Translations under genes and position numbers: made by a program
In this document: positions 44,670 to 54,039 of the stretch, one piece after another
Position numbering within the stretch: position 1 is the stretch's first letter
Layout of the letters: each line of letters begins with the position of its first letter
Notes under the pieces: model-generated
Told to the model about the DNA's origin: nothing
Seen by the model: only the letters and a program-made list of their open reading frames with translations
Database searches by the model: none
Source of the DNA: Salipaludibacillus daqingensis
Lineage (GTDB): Bacteria > Bacillota > Bacilli > Bacillales > Salisediminibacteriaceae
Direction: 5' to 3'
Assembly (NCBI RefSeq): GCF_029891575.1
Contig: NZ_JARZHF010000003.1
Location: forward strand, 186,001-250,000
Length of the DNA stretch: 64,000 nt

Positions 44670-44927
44670 TTATCGATCCCAAAACTCATAAAATTTCTTG
44701 GCCACTTCTTGATGGTTCACCTTGTATGTGCCCTTTTCAATTTGACTCTTCACTTCATTAACTCGCTCCTGACGCTCCGCCGAAATCTCTTTCGACTTAG
44801 CCATCTCCTTCGCTTCTGAAGAAATTTCTACCTTATCAGAACGTTTTGTTTGCTCATTTTGCTGACGGTCCTGTGTCTCCTGAAGCTTGCGATATGCCTG
44901 AACCGAATGCATCGGATTAATCTTCAT
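44670..44927 (-). CDS. flgM: Anti-sigma-D factor FlgM
   Basis: An 85-aa anti-sigma factor that holds sigma-D until hook completion. Typical are the N-terminal MKINPMHSVQAYRK and the C-terminal binding helix with VNEVKSQIEKGTYKVNHQEVA. AGGAGGTGGAATGAC precedes the ATG. It heads the flgM-flgN-flgK-flgL cluster and has its own sigma-D promoter at 45000-45026, giving feedback control. Confidence 0.96.
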   Translation of the reverse strand: MKINPMHSVQAYRKLQETQDRQQNEQTKRSDKVEISSEAKEMAKSKEISAERQERVNEVKSQIEKGTYKVNHQEVAKKFYEFWDR

Positions 44928-44999
44928 GTCATTCCACCTCCTGGAATAGTATCCTTCATTTCCATAAACGAACGACTACATTCCTTACTTCTGTTTATT

Positions 45000-45026
45000 A
45001 TATCGGATCCTACGCGGAATTCTTTA
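45000..45026 (-). promoter_or_regulatory. Sigma-D promoter of the flgM operon
   Basis: On the minus strand TAAA - 15 nt - TCCGATAT, one mismatch from the consensus TAAA-N15-GCCGATAT, 73 nt upstream of flgM. Confidence 0.88.
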
Positions 45027-45120
45027 GTTTTGCCAAGAAAAAATCTCCCATCGTTTAGAAAACGTTGTTATCGACGCTTCTCACGTATATATTAGAACCA
45101 TGTAATTAAGCTTAAAGCAA

Positions 45121-45385
45121 TATCTAGCTCGCTTAGTTCCTTTCAACGTATACATTCCCTCGATTCGGGCACTATGTTCATCGTTTACTTCCCTTCGCTC
45201 GGCTGACAGCGACTGAAAGGTACTATCTAGATGACTTACTTCCTTTCACCAGCGTCGCTCTCTCGCTTCGGACACTATACGCATCCTTTACTTCCCTTCA
45301 CTCGGAAGGCAGCAACTGAAAGGAACTATCTAACTCGCTTAGTTCCCTTCATCGGCGACGCTCTCACGCTTCGGGCACTATGCCC
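45121..45385. repeat. 103-bp tandem repeat, about 2.6 copies
   Basis: Unit starts (TATCTA) at 45121, 45224 and 45327, exactly 103 bp apart. Each unit includes CGCTTCGGRCACTAT, TTTACTTCCCTTC.CTCGG and GCRACTGAAAGG; TGAAAGG can pair with CCTTTCA of the next unit. It lies between yvyF and the flgM promoter. Confidence 0.92.
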
Positions 45386-45415
45386 CAACGCCACACCCCC
45401 CCACTTCCCAAACAC

Positions 45416-45458
45416 AAAAAAACGCCCAACTATGGTTACCAAACCAAAGTTGAACGCC
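45416..45458 (-). terminator. Terminator of the comFA-comFC-yvyF operon
   Basis: On the minus strand GGCGTTCAACTTTGG pairs with CCATAGTTGGGCGTT (two mismatches) and is followed by seven T residues, 13 nt past the yvyF stop. Confidence 0.88.
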
Positions 45459-45470
45459 TCCCCTCAAACG

Positions 45471-45917
45471 TTATCTCCTTCTATTCCGACCTTCACGAAC
45501 TCGCTCGTCCATCGTCGAATAAGTCTTGTACCGCGCAGTTTCACGCTCCTTTTTTCGCCCTTCAAACGCTTGTTGCCGCTCACCAGCATGCAAGCCTGAC
45601 TGGATTTCCCCACGACACTTTTCACAAATCCGCCCCTCGCGAATTTCTCTGTCGCACTTCTCGCACGGGTACGTTAAATTAGGAAATTGCGCCAAGTGCA
45701 AGCGACCCTCTTTCACAAACTGAGTAATCAACTCTCTACTCACTTCCGTCGCCTCGACGACCTCATCCATGGTCGCCTTACGATTCTCTCGCTTGCGAAT
45801 AAACGTGTACACCGTTTGATATTTCTCCTCCACCTCACGGGCACACTGATCACAAACAGATCGCAATGCCTTCACAAACAACTTGTCACAATTCGGACAG
45901 TTTGCCAAATCTGCCAT
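45471..45917 (-). CDS. yvyF: YvyF family flagellar operon protein (TIGR03826 type)
   Basis: A 148-aa protein: N-terminal zinc-finger-like CPNCDKLFVK and CDQCAREVEE, a helix-turn-helix-like middle (ATMDEVVEATEVSRELITQFVKEG) and a second CxxC pair (CEKCDREI, CEKCRGEI). It shows some resemblance to MerR-like/DksA folds. GGAGTGGGGAAG precedes the ATG at 45917. Position between comFC and flgM is conserved in Bacillus. Function unproven. Confidence 0.88.
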   Translation of the reverse strand: MADLANCPNCDKLFVKALRSVCDQCAREVEEKYQTVYTFIRKRENRKATMDEVVEATEVSRELITQFVKEGRLHLAQFPNLTYPCEKCDREIREGRICEKCRGEIQSGLHAGERQQAFEGRKKERETARYKTYSTMDERVREGRNRRR

Positions 45918-45977
45918 CTTCCCCACTCCTTTGAATCCAAAGTATATATTAGTTATATCGACATAATTCAACAAACT

Positions 45978-46787
45978 TTAACCGTTGTTTTTCAAAGCAC
46001 CCGTCGCCCTCGCTACCGTCACCGCAAACACTTTCTCCGCACCAGCCTCATACAACACAGTCGACGCAGAACGTAACGTCGCTCCCGTCGTATAAATATC
46101 ATCAATGATTAGCACACGCTTCCCCGCCCAATGCCACTTCTCTCCCTCAACAGACAACCGAAACGCGCCCTGAAGTGCGGCAATTCGTTCCCGTCTATCC
46201 CGCTTACTTTGCTTCGCCGTTTCCCCTCGCCGCTGCAACACATCACAGCACGCAAACTCCCCAGCCAACAATTCCGCTTGATTGAACCCCCGCTCCCACA
46301 ACCGCTCCTCCGAAAGGGGCACCACCGTCACCACATCAATCTTCCCCAAAGGCCTCGTTAACCGCTTTAATTTCTTGGAAAAAAGCGTGGCAAGGGTCGC
46401 ATCTCCGCGGTACTTATACTGCGCCATCACTTCTTGAAGGAAGTCATTGTAAACATATAAAGAACGCTGCTGCACCGAACGATCTTCGCCTTTTTCTGCT
46501 TCCTTCCACTTCGCACAATCGCGACATAACGTTACAGGTTCTTTCACAAAGGTAGCCGGCAGTTTCACCGACGCATCCACAAAATCATGATCTGCTTTTT
46601 CAACTTGTCGTCCACACATCTCGCATCCTACTTCGTTTATGTTCACCAGTTTCCCTTCGCAGTCGGGGCATAATACTTTTTCTTCAGGTAGCCCTAATGC
46701 CCACGTCCAGTTCACTTCTTCCATAAATGACCGATCACAATATAAACATCGACTCGTTTCTGACAGCGTATCACTCCACTTTGACAC
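45978..46787 (-). CDS. comFC: ComF family protein (ComFC, phosphoribosyltransferase fold)
   Basis: A 269-aa late competence protein. Four CxxC pairs form zinc-binding sites in the N-terminal third (CLYCDRSF, CPDCEGK, CEMCGRQV, CRDCAK). The C-terminal phosphoribosyltransferase domain carries LIIDDIYTTGATLRSA. It acts with ComFA in DNA uptake. GTG start 9 nt after GGAGG; 15 nt after comFA. comFB is absent between them. Confidence 0.93.
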   Translation of the reverse strand: MSKWSDTLSETSRCLYCDRSFMEEVNWTWALGLPEEKVLCPDCEGKLVNINEVGCEMCGRQVEKADHDFVDASVKLPATFVKEPVTLCRDCAKWKEAEKGEDRSVQQRSLYVYNDFLQEVMAQYKYRGDATLATLFSKKLKRLTRPLGKIDVVTVVPLSEERLWERGFNQAELLAGEFACCDVLQRRGETAKQSKRDRRERIAALQGAFRLSVEGEKWHWAGKRVLIIDDIYTTGATLRSASTVLYEAGAEKVFAVTVARATGALKNNG

Positions 46788-46802
46788 CTTCCCTCGCCTC
46801 CA

Positions 46803-48383
46803 TCATCGATCTTTATTCATCATTTCAATATGGCGGATCGCTTGTCCCATCGCCTTTGTTTTACCATAGTGAAAAAACACAACGTCACCACTTGGTCGAT
46901 CTGGACTCCTTCCCACACGACCTGAGATTTGCACGAGAGCGGATTCTGTAAAAATACGATCTTCGGCTCCTAAAATTCCGACTTGCACACCTTTCACCGT
47001 GACTCCTCGCTCTAAAATGGTCGTTGTCACTAACACGTTCGTTTCGCCTTCACGAAACCTTATTACTTTCTCACGTCGACTCGGATCCGCCGCATGGACG
47101 GTTTCCACGTTGACGGTTTCACATGCTATCCGAACAGCTTCTTCGATTTTTTCCATCAACGAAATTTGCGGCACGAATAAAAACACTTGTTTTTGATTAG
47201 CGATATGACCTCGAAGCCACTCAATGACTGGGTTAGGTAAATTTCCTTTAAGAAGTTTCTTTTTCCAGTTTCCGATCCACGTTTGTTTTGGAACAGGAAG
47301 GTCGTGACCATGGTAACGCCTCAGTACTTTTACATAAGCAATCTTCCCCGACGCAGCCTTTCTCTTCAGGTTATCTGGAGGAGTTGCTGTCACATAAACG
47401 GTCAAACTTTCTTTCGCACGAGCATTCTTCACCGCATACTGAAGTTTTTTATCATACGAATAAGGAAAGGCATCCACTTCATCAATAATCACGAGAGGAA
47501 AATGGCGATAAAACCGAAGCAGTTGATGAGTTGTAGCAATGACTAGTTCTCCTTGCTCGAAGCGTTCTTCTTTTGGAACTCCTCCGTGAAACGCTCTTAC
47601 TACCGTATGAGGAAAAGCTTCTGTCATTCGCGGCAATAACTCCAACACAACGTCCGTTCTTGGCGTCGCCACTAAAACTGGCCCACCTTTCGTTAACGCT
47701 AATTGAATCGCCGCAAACAGCATCTCTGTTTTTCCTGCACCACAAACGGCCCAGATCAGGAAATTCTTCTCCGTCTTGTAACGAGTCGTTACATGATTAA
47801 CTAATGCTTGCGAAGCTTTCGATTGTGCAGGGGAAAGCTGTCCTTTCCAACCGAGGGTATGCCTTTTTTCTTTCGCCTTTTCCTTTTCGTTCCATGTAAG
47901 TAAGGGACTGCACTCTGCGACACGTCCCATCATTAAACAAGCGCGGCAATAGGCACACATTTTTTTGCACCTGGCACAAGAAATGTCGCCAAATAAAAAT
48001 GGATCATCGTTGCCACATCGCCTGCATGTTAACTTTGGGTTTCGAGTGATCGCTGGCTGATAGTGAATGACGCCATGACAAACATGCTCATGGATAACGT
48101 CCAATGAAACGTGGGCAGTGATTTCGTCCACTAACAAACGCCTTCCATATAATACATTTCTTAACTTATCGTTCACTTGGAATTTTTCATTAAGTAGGGG
48201 GAATGAAATCTCATTTGAGGGTATATCAGAAAGTCTTACGAGTGGGTATGTCGGTATTTTGTCAGCATCTCTTGGAATCAGTCGTTCAGGAATGAGCCAA
48301 TAGAGAAGATTTGTAACGATCTCGCCTTTAGGATACAAAGACGGAAAGGACGGGTCATCAAGTGAAACCTGATAAAAACGCAC
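46803..48383 (-). CDS. comFA: Competence DNA helicase/translocase ComFA
   Basis: A 526-aa superfamily-2 helicase thought to drive transforming DNA inward. A four-cysteine zinc motif lies at about residues 118-146 (CRRCGN...CAYCRACLMMGR). Then come Walker A (VCGAGKTEM), TTHQLLRF, DEVDAFPYS, TATPPDNLKRK, TTTILERGVTVKGVQ and SGRVGRS. The GTG at 48383 lies 10 nt after AAAGGAGG and is preferred over TTG at 48437. It is longer than B. subtilis ComFA because of an N-terminal extension. Confidence 0.93.
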   Translation of the reverse strand: MRFYQVSLDDPSFPSLYPKGEIVTNLLYWLIPERLIPRDADKIPTYPLVRLSDIPSNEISFPLLNEKFQVNDKLRNVLYGRRLLVDEITAHVSLDVIHEHVCHGVIHYQPAITRNPKLTCRRCGNDDPFLFGDISCARCKKMCAYCRACLMMGRVAECSPLLTWNEKEKAKEKRHTLGWKGQLSPAQSKASQALVNHVTTRYKTEKNFLIWAVCGAGKTEMLFAAIQLALTKGGPVLVATPRTDVVLELLPRMTEAFPHTVVRAFHGGVPKEERFEQGELVIATTHQLLRFYRHFPLVIIDEVDAFPYSYDKKLQYAVKNARAKESLTVYVTATPPDNLKRKAASGKIAYVKVLRRYHGHDLPVPKQTWIGNWKKKLLKGNLPNPVIEWLRGHIANQKQVFLFVPQISLMEKIEEAVRIACETVNVETVHAADPSRREKVIRFREGETNVLVTTTILERGVTVKGVQVGILGAEDRIFTESALVQISGRVGRSPDRPSGDVVFFHYGKTKAMGQAIRHIEMMNKDR

Positions 48384-48485
48384 TGGGCATGCGCCTCCTT
48401 TACGAATGAGGTAACGAACTTCTTTGGGATCGAGCAAACGACCGTGGCCGTTTGCTTTCCTCCGATTGTTGACGAACTTCGTATG

Positions 48486-49340
48486 TTAGCTAAAACTTGA
48501 ATCTACCCAACCGATCCCTAGGCTACCTTCACCAAGGTGCGCACCGATCACAGGGCCGAAATAGCTAATATAGACGTTTGCGTTTGGATATTTATTCTCT
48601 AACATCGCCGCAATTTCAGCTGCTTTTTCTGGTCGATTCGCATGAATGACAGTTATATCAAGAGGAGCACCGTCTTTCGCGTCTTCATCTAATAAATGAT
48701 AAATCTTTGCCAGGGCTTTTTTCGTCGTGCGAACTTTCTCATAAGGGACGATTACTTTATTATCGAAATGAAGCACTGGTTTGATGGATAATAAACTTCC
48801 AACAAACAATTGCGCACCGTTTAAACGACCGCCACGGTGGAGGTGATTCAAATCGTCAGCGATGAAATAGGCCCGAATATGTTCTTTCATTTGATACAAA
48901 TGGTCCAATATCTTTTTCGCGTTGTATCCTTGTTCCGCCATTTTTGCAGCAGAAAGGACGTAAAAACCTTGCACCATGCAGCTAACTTCCGTGTCGAACA
49001 CGTGAACTTCCACATCTGGCGTCATATTTCCCGCCGCTAACGCGGTCTGATGTGTCCCACTAATCCCGCTCGATAACGTAATAACAATGATCTGATCGTG
49101 ATCGTCAGCTAACTTTTGGAACACTTCTTCAAACAGACCAATAGCCGGTTGCGACGTTGTCGGAAGTGCTTCTGTTTCCTTCATCTTTTCATAAAATTGT
49201 TCATTCGTGATGTCTTGCTCTTCTTTATACGTTTCTTCACCAAAAATAACATTGAGAGGTACCATGGTTATGTGATGTTCCTCGCGTAAATCTTTCGGTA
49301 TGTAAGCCGTACTATCGGTTACAATAGCTATTTTACCCAT
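48486..49340 (-). CDS. degV: DegV family fatty-acid-binding protein (paralogue 2)
   Basis: A 284-aa DegV/FakB-like protein. TDSTAYIPKDLREEH, TTSQPAIGLFEEVF, TLSSGISGTHQTA and the C-terminal GPVIGAHLGEGSLGIGW are all typical. It sits in the standard Bacillus degS-degU-degV-comFA order. Fatty-acid binding is the family activity; despite the name it is not a regulator of degradative enzymes. Confidence 0.93.
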   Translation of the reverse strand: MGKIAIVTDSTAYIPKDLREEHHITMVPLNVIFGEETYKEEQDITNEQFYEKMKETEALPTTSQPAIGLFEEVFQKLADDHDQIIVITLSSGISGTHQTALAAGNMTPDVEVHVFDTEVSCMVQGFYVLSAAKMAEQGYNAKKILDHLYQMKEHIRAYFIADDLNHLHRGGRLNGAQLFVGSLLSIKPVLHFDNKVIVPYEKVRTTKKALAKIYHLLDEDAKDGAPLDITVIHANRPEKAAEIAAMLENKYPNANVYISYFGPVIGAHLGEGSLGIGWVDSSFS

Positions 49341-49443
49341 GACGCTTTCCCTCTACTTCCATTGTAAATTAGTCACACGTTTCGTCCAGTGCAACTGTCA
49401 GTATCCTTATACTACCAATGATTGATCAAAGGTGTCCACACAA

Positions 49444-49473
49444 ATATGCACCTGCTGACTAGAAGCAGGTGCA
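49444..49473 (-). terminator. Terminator of degSU
   Basis: TGCACCTGCT pairs perfectly with AGCAGGTGCA around 7 nt, followed by TATTTG, 64 nt past the degU stop. Confidence 0.82.
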
Positions 49474-49536
49474 ACATCCTTTCGGAAGCTTGTCCATTCT
49501 CATTTTTATGCAAAAAATGGAATTTATCGCTCCGAA

Positions 49537-50235
49537 TTAATTTACTTTAACCCAACCATTTTTAATCGCATCAACGACAGCTTGCGTGCGGTCATTCATA
49601 CTCATTTTTTGCAAAATGTTACTAACGTGGTTTTTCACCGTTTTTTCACTAATATAAAGCGCTTCACCAATCGCTCGGTTGCTTTTTCCATCTGTCATTA
49701 ACTGCAACACTTCACATTCGCGACGTGTAAGAAGATGTAGTGGGCGGCGATACTCCACTTCACGGAAACCAATTTCTGTTTCTGGTCCGTTATCATTTGC
49801 TAAACGACGGTATTCATTGACTAGATTGTGTGTCACTTTCGGATGAATATAAGCTCCACCATCTCCAACAACTTTCACAGCTTCAATCAATGCTTCTGTA
49901 TCCATCTCTTTTAGTAAATAACCGGAAGCTCCTGTTTTCAACACATGTGTAACATACGTTTCGTCATCATGGATGGAAAGAATCAATACTTTCACATTCG
50001 GGAACGTTTCAACGAGTGTTTTTGTCGCTTCCATTCCGTTGACGTTTGGCATGTTAATATCCATTAACACAACGTCTGGTTGGTTTTGACGGACAAGATC
50101 TAGCACGTTTTCTCCATCGCTACCTTCCGCAACAACTTCAAAGTTATCTTCCATTGATAAAATCCGTTTCACACCTTCTCGGAACAATTGATGGTCGTCA
50201 ATGAGTACAATTTTTAATTTATCGTCTCTCTCCAT
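49537..50235 (-). CDS. degU: Response regulator DegU
   Basis: A 232-aa NarL/FixJ-type regulator. The receiver domain has the acidic pair LIDDHQLF, the phosphoacceptor D59 in [12 protein letters not shown], and a K in [11 protein letters not shown]. The C-terminal HTH runs [21 protein letters not shown] and [15 protein letters not shown]. It governs exoenzymes, competence and motility. GGAGGAGAAGAAA precedes the ATG. Confidence 0.97.
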   Translation of the reverse strand: MERDDKLKIVLIDDHQLFREGVKRILSMEDNFEVVAEGSDGENVLDLVRQNQPDVVLMDINMPNVNGMEATKTLVETFPNVKVLILSIHDDETYVTHVLKTGASGYLLKEMDTEALIEAVKVVGDGGAYIHPKVTHNLVNEYRRLANDNGPETEIGFREVEYRRPLHLLTRRECEVLQLMTDGKSNRAIGEALYISEKTVKNHVSNILQKMSMNDRTQAVVDAIKNGWVKVN

Positions 50236-50393
50236 TTTCTTCTCCTCCTATTATAATGAATAATTCATTTCATTTACTTTTTTTTAGTCATATACACCCA
50301 ATATTAAGGATCATGCATCAAAAATCTTTTGTATATCGGACAATGAACGAAACTTCATAGTTCTTTTCTACTCATTCCGAAGTTCGAAACATA

Positions 50394-51533
50394 TTACAAA
50401 TTTTCCAAAGACGTAATTGGTATTTGCACCATAATTAACGTGCCTTTTCCTGGTTTGGAATCAATGCTTAACTTTCCATCCAACATATTAATCCGTTCCT
50501 TCATTCCAACTAAACCGAAGCTACCTTCTTTTTTGTCTAGAACATCAAAGCCTTTTCCATCATCTTTAATCACGGCTGTCACTCGCTCCGCCGTTAATTC
50601 CAATTTAATTTGGATCGACGTTGGTTCCGCATGCTTATAGGCGTTTTGGATCGCCTCTTGAACAAAACGGAAGATAGCAACTTCCATATTCTGCGGAAAT
50701 CGACGTTCTCTTCCAATATTCTTAAATGTGATCGAAATACCAGTATGCTCTTCCGCATTCTTTATATACTTCGCCAAGGTCGGCACTAATCCGATATCAT
50801 CTAACGTCATCGGCCTTAAATCGTAAATAATTCGTCGTACTTCACTTAACGAATCTTTTACTATTTTTCTTAAGTCACGAATTTCAAGTCGTGCTTTTTC
50901 TACTCCTTGCTGGTCCAATACTTTCTCTACAAGTTCAGTGCGAAGCATGACATTGGCCATCGTTTGAGCAGGGCCATCGTGGATTTCCCTGGATAATTTT
51001 TTTCGTTCTTCTTCTTGAGCATGAATAATTTTCAACCCGAACTTTTGCATTTCTTGAGCATCTTGCACTAATTCAGACACGTGCTGTAAGTCACCAGTCA
51101 AATAATTGATTACTACGTTGATTTGGTTAATCAAATGATCAGCACGTTCCATCGTTTCGCCTAGTTTCATTAACCTACGTTCAAGATTGTCTCGCCGTTC
51201 TCTTAGCTGCTTTTCTTCTTGATGTAATAACGCAAGTTTCACTTGATAATCATTGGCTTGCTCGTATGCTTCACGAACTTCCGTGTCACTATAATAACCA
51301 AAATGCTTACTCACTTCCGCTAAACGATTTCTTGCAAATCGGGAATGGAGCTCAGTACGTTCTGACTGTTCAATTAATTGAATGACTTTTTGCTGAATAT
51401 CTTCTAGTTCTATTTTCAATGACTGATATTCATCTCTTGATTCTTCGCCAATTTCAAAAATCTCTTCTTTACTTTTTCCTACCATATCCATCATTTTATC
51501 TAAAATAGACTCAATTGATTGAACGGAGCTCAT
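50394..51533 (-). CDS. degS: Sensor histidine kinase DegS
   Basis: A 379-aa cytoplasmic kinase without membrane helices. The N-terminal about 170 residues are coiled-coil sensor; the phosphoacceptor is in LSREIHDGPAQTMANVM (HisKA_3); a GHKL ATPase follows (FRFVQEAIQNAYKHAEP, IKDDGKGFD, GSFGLVGMKERI). It phosphorylates DegU. ATG at 51533 follows GAGAGGGGTTGG; coding potential upstream of it is not family-like. Confidence 0.95.
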   Translation of the reverse strand: MSSVQSIESILDKMMDMVGKSKEEIFEIGEESRDEYQSLKIELEDIQQKVIQLIEQSERTELHSRFARNRLAEVSKHFGYYSDTEVREAYEQANDYQVKLALLHQEEKQLRERRDNLERRLMKLGETMERADHLINQINVVINYLTGDLQHVSELVQDAQEMQKFGLKIIHAQEEERKKLSREIHDGPAQTMANVMLRTELVEKVLDQQGVEKARLEIRDLRKIVKDSLSEVRRIIYDLRPMTLDDIGLVPTLAKYIKNAEEHTGISITFKNIGRERRFPQNMEVAIFRFVQEAIQNAYKHAEPTSIQIKLELTAERVTAVIKDDGKGFDVLDKKEGSFGLVGMKERINMLDGKLSIDSKPGKGTLIMVQIPITSLENL

Positions 51534-52323
51534 CCAACCCCTCTCTTTCTGCATACAAAAATGGTCTGAGACATTGAAGTCTTTTTTGCTAATATTTATA
51601 AGTTTCCAGACCATAGCTTCATAGATGCTGAAAACCCTATCCATAAAAATCGAACATATTACTTAATTTATGGGGGTCATCCGACATTTGATTCATTTTT
51701 TTAACAAATGACTAGATTTTTGAACAAACCTATTCATTTTCATCATATTCGATATTGCCATTTTTGTCTAAGTAAAGTCATATGGGAAATTAAACCTATA
51801 GAAATTTTTCCATAAAATCTCATATTCATTGATAACTTATTCGACTGCTATTCTAGAAAAAATGGGTAAACACTAGAGAACACTGAACTTGACAGGCTCT
51901 CTTATTCATCATACCCTAAATTTATAAACATTTATCACCTTTTGAACACTTTTCTATATTTTTTTACACTTCAAGAAATTTTGCACCGACTGAAGCGTGT
52001 ATGAACAAATAAACCTAGTTAAGAATGTATATATATACATAGCCTAATCTCATGTGTTTATTTTAGTAGAGCAAAATCACCCTACTTCGAAACCGAACGT
52101 ACATTCTACTATTATAGCCTATATCTATCGGTTTGTCGTTCATTTTTTTGCATACGCTTGTTTCATAAATTCCGCTCTGGGATATTTCCAATGACCGTTC
52201 AACCCTCACATAACAAGGATTAAACTTCTTTTGTTAGATTCACACATAGTTTCCCTTCAAAAAATAGAGTTGAACATGCATCACTTCACAAATTAAGTTA
52301 TTAAACCGATAGGAGAGATTATC
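51534..52323. other. Long intergenic region between divergent degS and yigZ
   Basis: About 790 bp, AT-rich with many short homopolymer runs and stop codons in all frames. I see no structured RNA or small gene. It presumably holds the degS and yigZ promoters and possibly distal regulator sites. Confidence 0.5.
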
Positions 52324-52971
52324 ATGCTTCCTTTCTACTATACAGTTAAAGGTGCTGGTGAACACGAAATCACCATCCAAAAGTCACGATTTATTGCTTA
52401 CGTGCAACGGGCAACGACAGAAGAGGAAGCTCAAACGTTCATTGAATCGATTAAAAAGAAAAACTGGAATGCCAATCATAATTGTTCTTGTTACATGATC
52501 GGTGAAAATGATTTGATCCAAAAAGCCAATGACGATGGCGAACCATCAGGCACTGCCGGTGTACCTATGCTTGAAGTATTGAAAAAACGAAAGTTAAAAG
52601 ATACAGTCGTTGTTGTCACTCGGTATTTTGGTGGCATCAAATTAGGCGCTGGTGGACTGATCCGTGCTTATGGATCTGCGGTCAGCGAAGGGCTGAATGC
52701 TGTCGGAGTTGTAGAAAGAAAACTCATGAACATTTATGCTTCCACATTTGATTACACCTTACTTGGAAAAATCGAAAACGAAGTTCGCTCCTCCAATTAT
52801 TTATTAAAGCAAATTGACTATTTAGAGCAAGTCAAGCTAGAAACATATGTCGCGGACGGGGAAGAAGCTGCCTTTGAAGAATGGATGATGAATTTAACGA
52901 GTGGGCAAGTTCACATCGAAAACACTGGCCAAGCATACTTAGAACAAGACGTACCCCCTCCTGGAAAATAA
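52324..52971 (+). CDS. yvyE: YigZ/IMPACT family protein (YvyE)
   Basis: A 215-aa protein with the IMPACT-family N-terminal domain (residues about 1-130): KSRFIAYVQRATTEEEA, NCSCYMIG, NDDGEPSGTAG and VVVTRYFGGIKLGAGGLIRAYG. A C-terminal ferredoxin-like DUF1949 domain follows. Related to translation-associated proteins; precise role unknown. It is adjacent to degS as in B. subtilis. AGGAGAG precedes the ATG. Confidence 0.94.
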   Translation: MLPFYYTVKGAGEHEITIQKSRFIAYVQRATTEEEAQTFIESIKKKNWNANHNCSCYMIGENDLIQKANDDGEPSGTAGVPMLEVLKKRKLKDTVVVVTRYFGGIKLGAGGLIRAYGSAVSEGLNAVGVVERKLMNIYASTFDYTLLGKIENEVRSSNYLLKQIDYLEQVKLETYVADGEEAAFEEWMMNLTSGQVHIENTGQAYLEQDVPPPGK

Positions 52972-52981
52972 ACGAAACCAT

Positions 52982-53008
52982 AAAAAACCACCAGACGGTG
53001 GTTTTTTA
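52982..53008. terminator. Terminator after yvyE, possibly bidirectional
   Basis: AAAAAACCACC-AGAC-GGTGGTTTTTT, a perfect stem whose ends supply A- and T-runs for both strands. Confidence 0.9.
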
Positions 53009-53144
53009 TGGTTTCCTCGATATTCATCACAAAAAGTTAGCCCCGAACAATGAACTGCTTTTATCTTTCATTAAATGAATTAAACTCTGTATCATGCTAA
53101 TTTTAAAATACAACAACAGGATCTAACGAAAGTCATTAATCATT

Positions 53145-53642
53145 TCAATCCAAATTGATGTAGGATTCCATCGTTTTTAACTTTTTTTCTCCAATTCCTG
53201 TTACTCGAAGAAGATCATTTATGTGTTTGAAAGGACCATTATCATCTCGTTCTTTTTTGATATTTTTCGCCAAATCTTCGCCTACTCCATAAATTTCTAG
53301 AAGTTCTTCTACAGAAGCTTCATTCACACGGACAACTTTGTCACTTTTATGACTATTTTCTTTGGCTTCTGCTTTTTCTGATGATTCCGTAGGTGTTTCA
53401 GTTTCACCATTTTCTTTGTTGTTGCTATCTTCTTGAACACCCTTTTCCTCGTCGATCAAATGACCATTCTGGTGAACTTTTTTATCATCCTCAAGCAAAG
53501 CATGATTTTTCGCCGTTTCAAAACTGCTAGCTGACCATCCTTTTTCCCTTTCCAAAATCGGAAACATCTTCACAAGAAAAGGCCACACCCAAGTTCCAAA
53601 GATGAAAAACATACTAAGGAGAACGAGAACTTTCTTTATCAT
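53145..53642 (-). CDS. ComEA-family helix-hairpin-helix protein
   Basis: A 165-aa membrane-anchored protein. One N-terminal helix (residues 4-22) is followed by a long acidic, low-complexity linker (about 40-100). The C-terminal double helix-hairpin-helix (VNEASVEELLEIYGVGEDLA, LLRVTGIGEKKLKTM) would bind DNA. ComEA is the DNA receptor for uptake, but this protein is not beside comEB/comEC and lacks the longer ComEA N-terminal domain. It could be a paralogue with a surface DNA or biofilm function. GGGGGAAACGAT precedes the ATG. Confidence 0.75.
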   Translation of the reverse strand: MIKKVLVLLSMFFIFGTWVWPFLVKMFPILEREKGWSASSFETAKNHALLEDDKKVHQNGHLIDEEKGVQEDSNNKENGETETPTESSEKAEAKENSHKSDKVVRVNEASVEELLEIYGVGEDLAKNIKKERDDNGPFKHINDLLRVTGIGEKKLKTMESYINLD

Positions 53643-53758
53643 ATCGTTTCCCCCATTCCTTTATTCATATTATACCAATATTGTGAAAGAATTGTCTCTC
53701 TTTCATGAAGGAATACGTAATTTTGCAAAAATTACCCTTTTCTTCTCATCAATCAGAT

Positions 53759-53784
53759 AAAAAAACTGACCCTTATAGGATCAG
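53759..53784 (-). terminator. Terminator of sinI
   Basis: On the minus strand CTGATCC-TATAA-GGGTCAG (one G-T pair) is followed by TTTTTTT, about 50 nt past the sinI stop. Confidence 0.88.
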
Positions 53785-53830
53785 CAGAAGATATGTTTAG
53801 AGAGTTTCATTCTAATGAAGAGGTCCAAAC

Positions 53831-54010
53831 TTAGTTACTTAATAAATCATTTGGTTGCTCTACTAATGTCCCATAAACATGAAAACTCTTTTTTGGTGTT
53901 TTCTCTCTTAAAAAGTGACTGACTTCTTCTACTGTCATCCCGATTTCCCGTGCTTCACGCATCAATCTTTCCCATTCTTTGTCTAAGGTTGAGTTCACAA
54001 TTTTTTCCAT
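53831..54010 (-). CDS. sinI: SinI-family anti-repressor
   Basis: A 59-aa protein with the SinI hallmark: LDKEWERLMREAREIGMTVE followed by EVSHFLREK, the helix that dimerises with SinR. The last 20 residues (VYGTLVEQPNDLL) are extra. No sinR is adjacent; the target SinR must be elsewhere. The ATG at 54010 has AAAGGGGG 11 nt upstream, and a second purine-rich AAGGAGAG directly before it is too close for normal use. A c-di-GMP-I riboswitch (54040-54136) ends 30 nt upstream, and a GGDEF gene lies further upstream on the same strand. Confidence 0.88.
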   Translation of the reverse strand: MEKIVNSTLDKEWERLMREAREIGMTVEEVSHFLREKTPKKSFHVYGTLVEQPNDLLSN

Positions 54011-54039
54011 CTCTCCTTAGACCCCCTTTCCCACAAGTG

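Noticed and set aside
51534-52323. Possible riboswitch or sRNA in the long degS-yigZ gap
   Set aside because: I found no conserved motif, stable hairpin with T-run or small ORF with an RBS.
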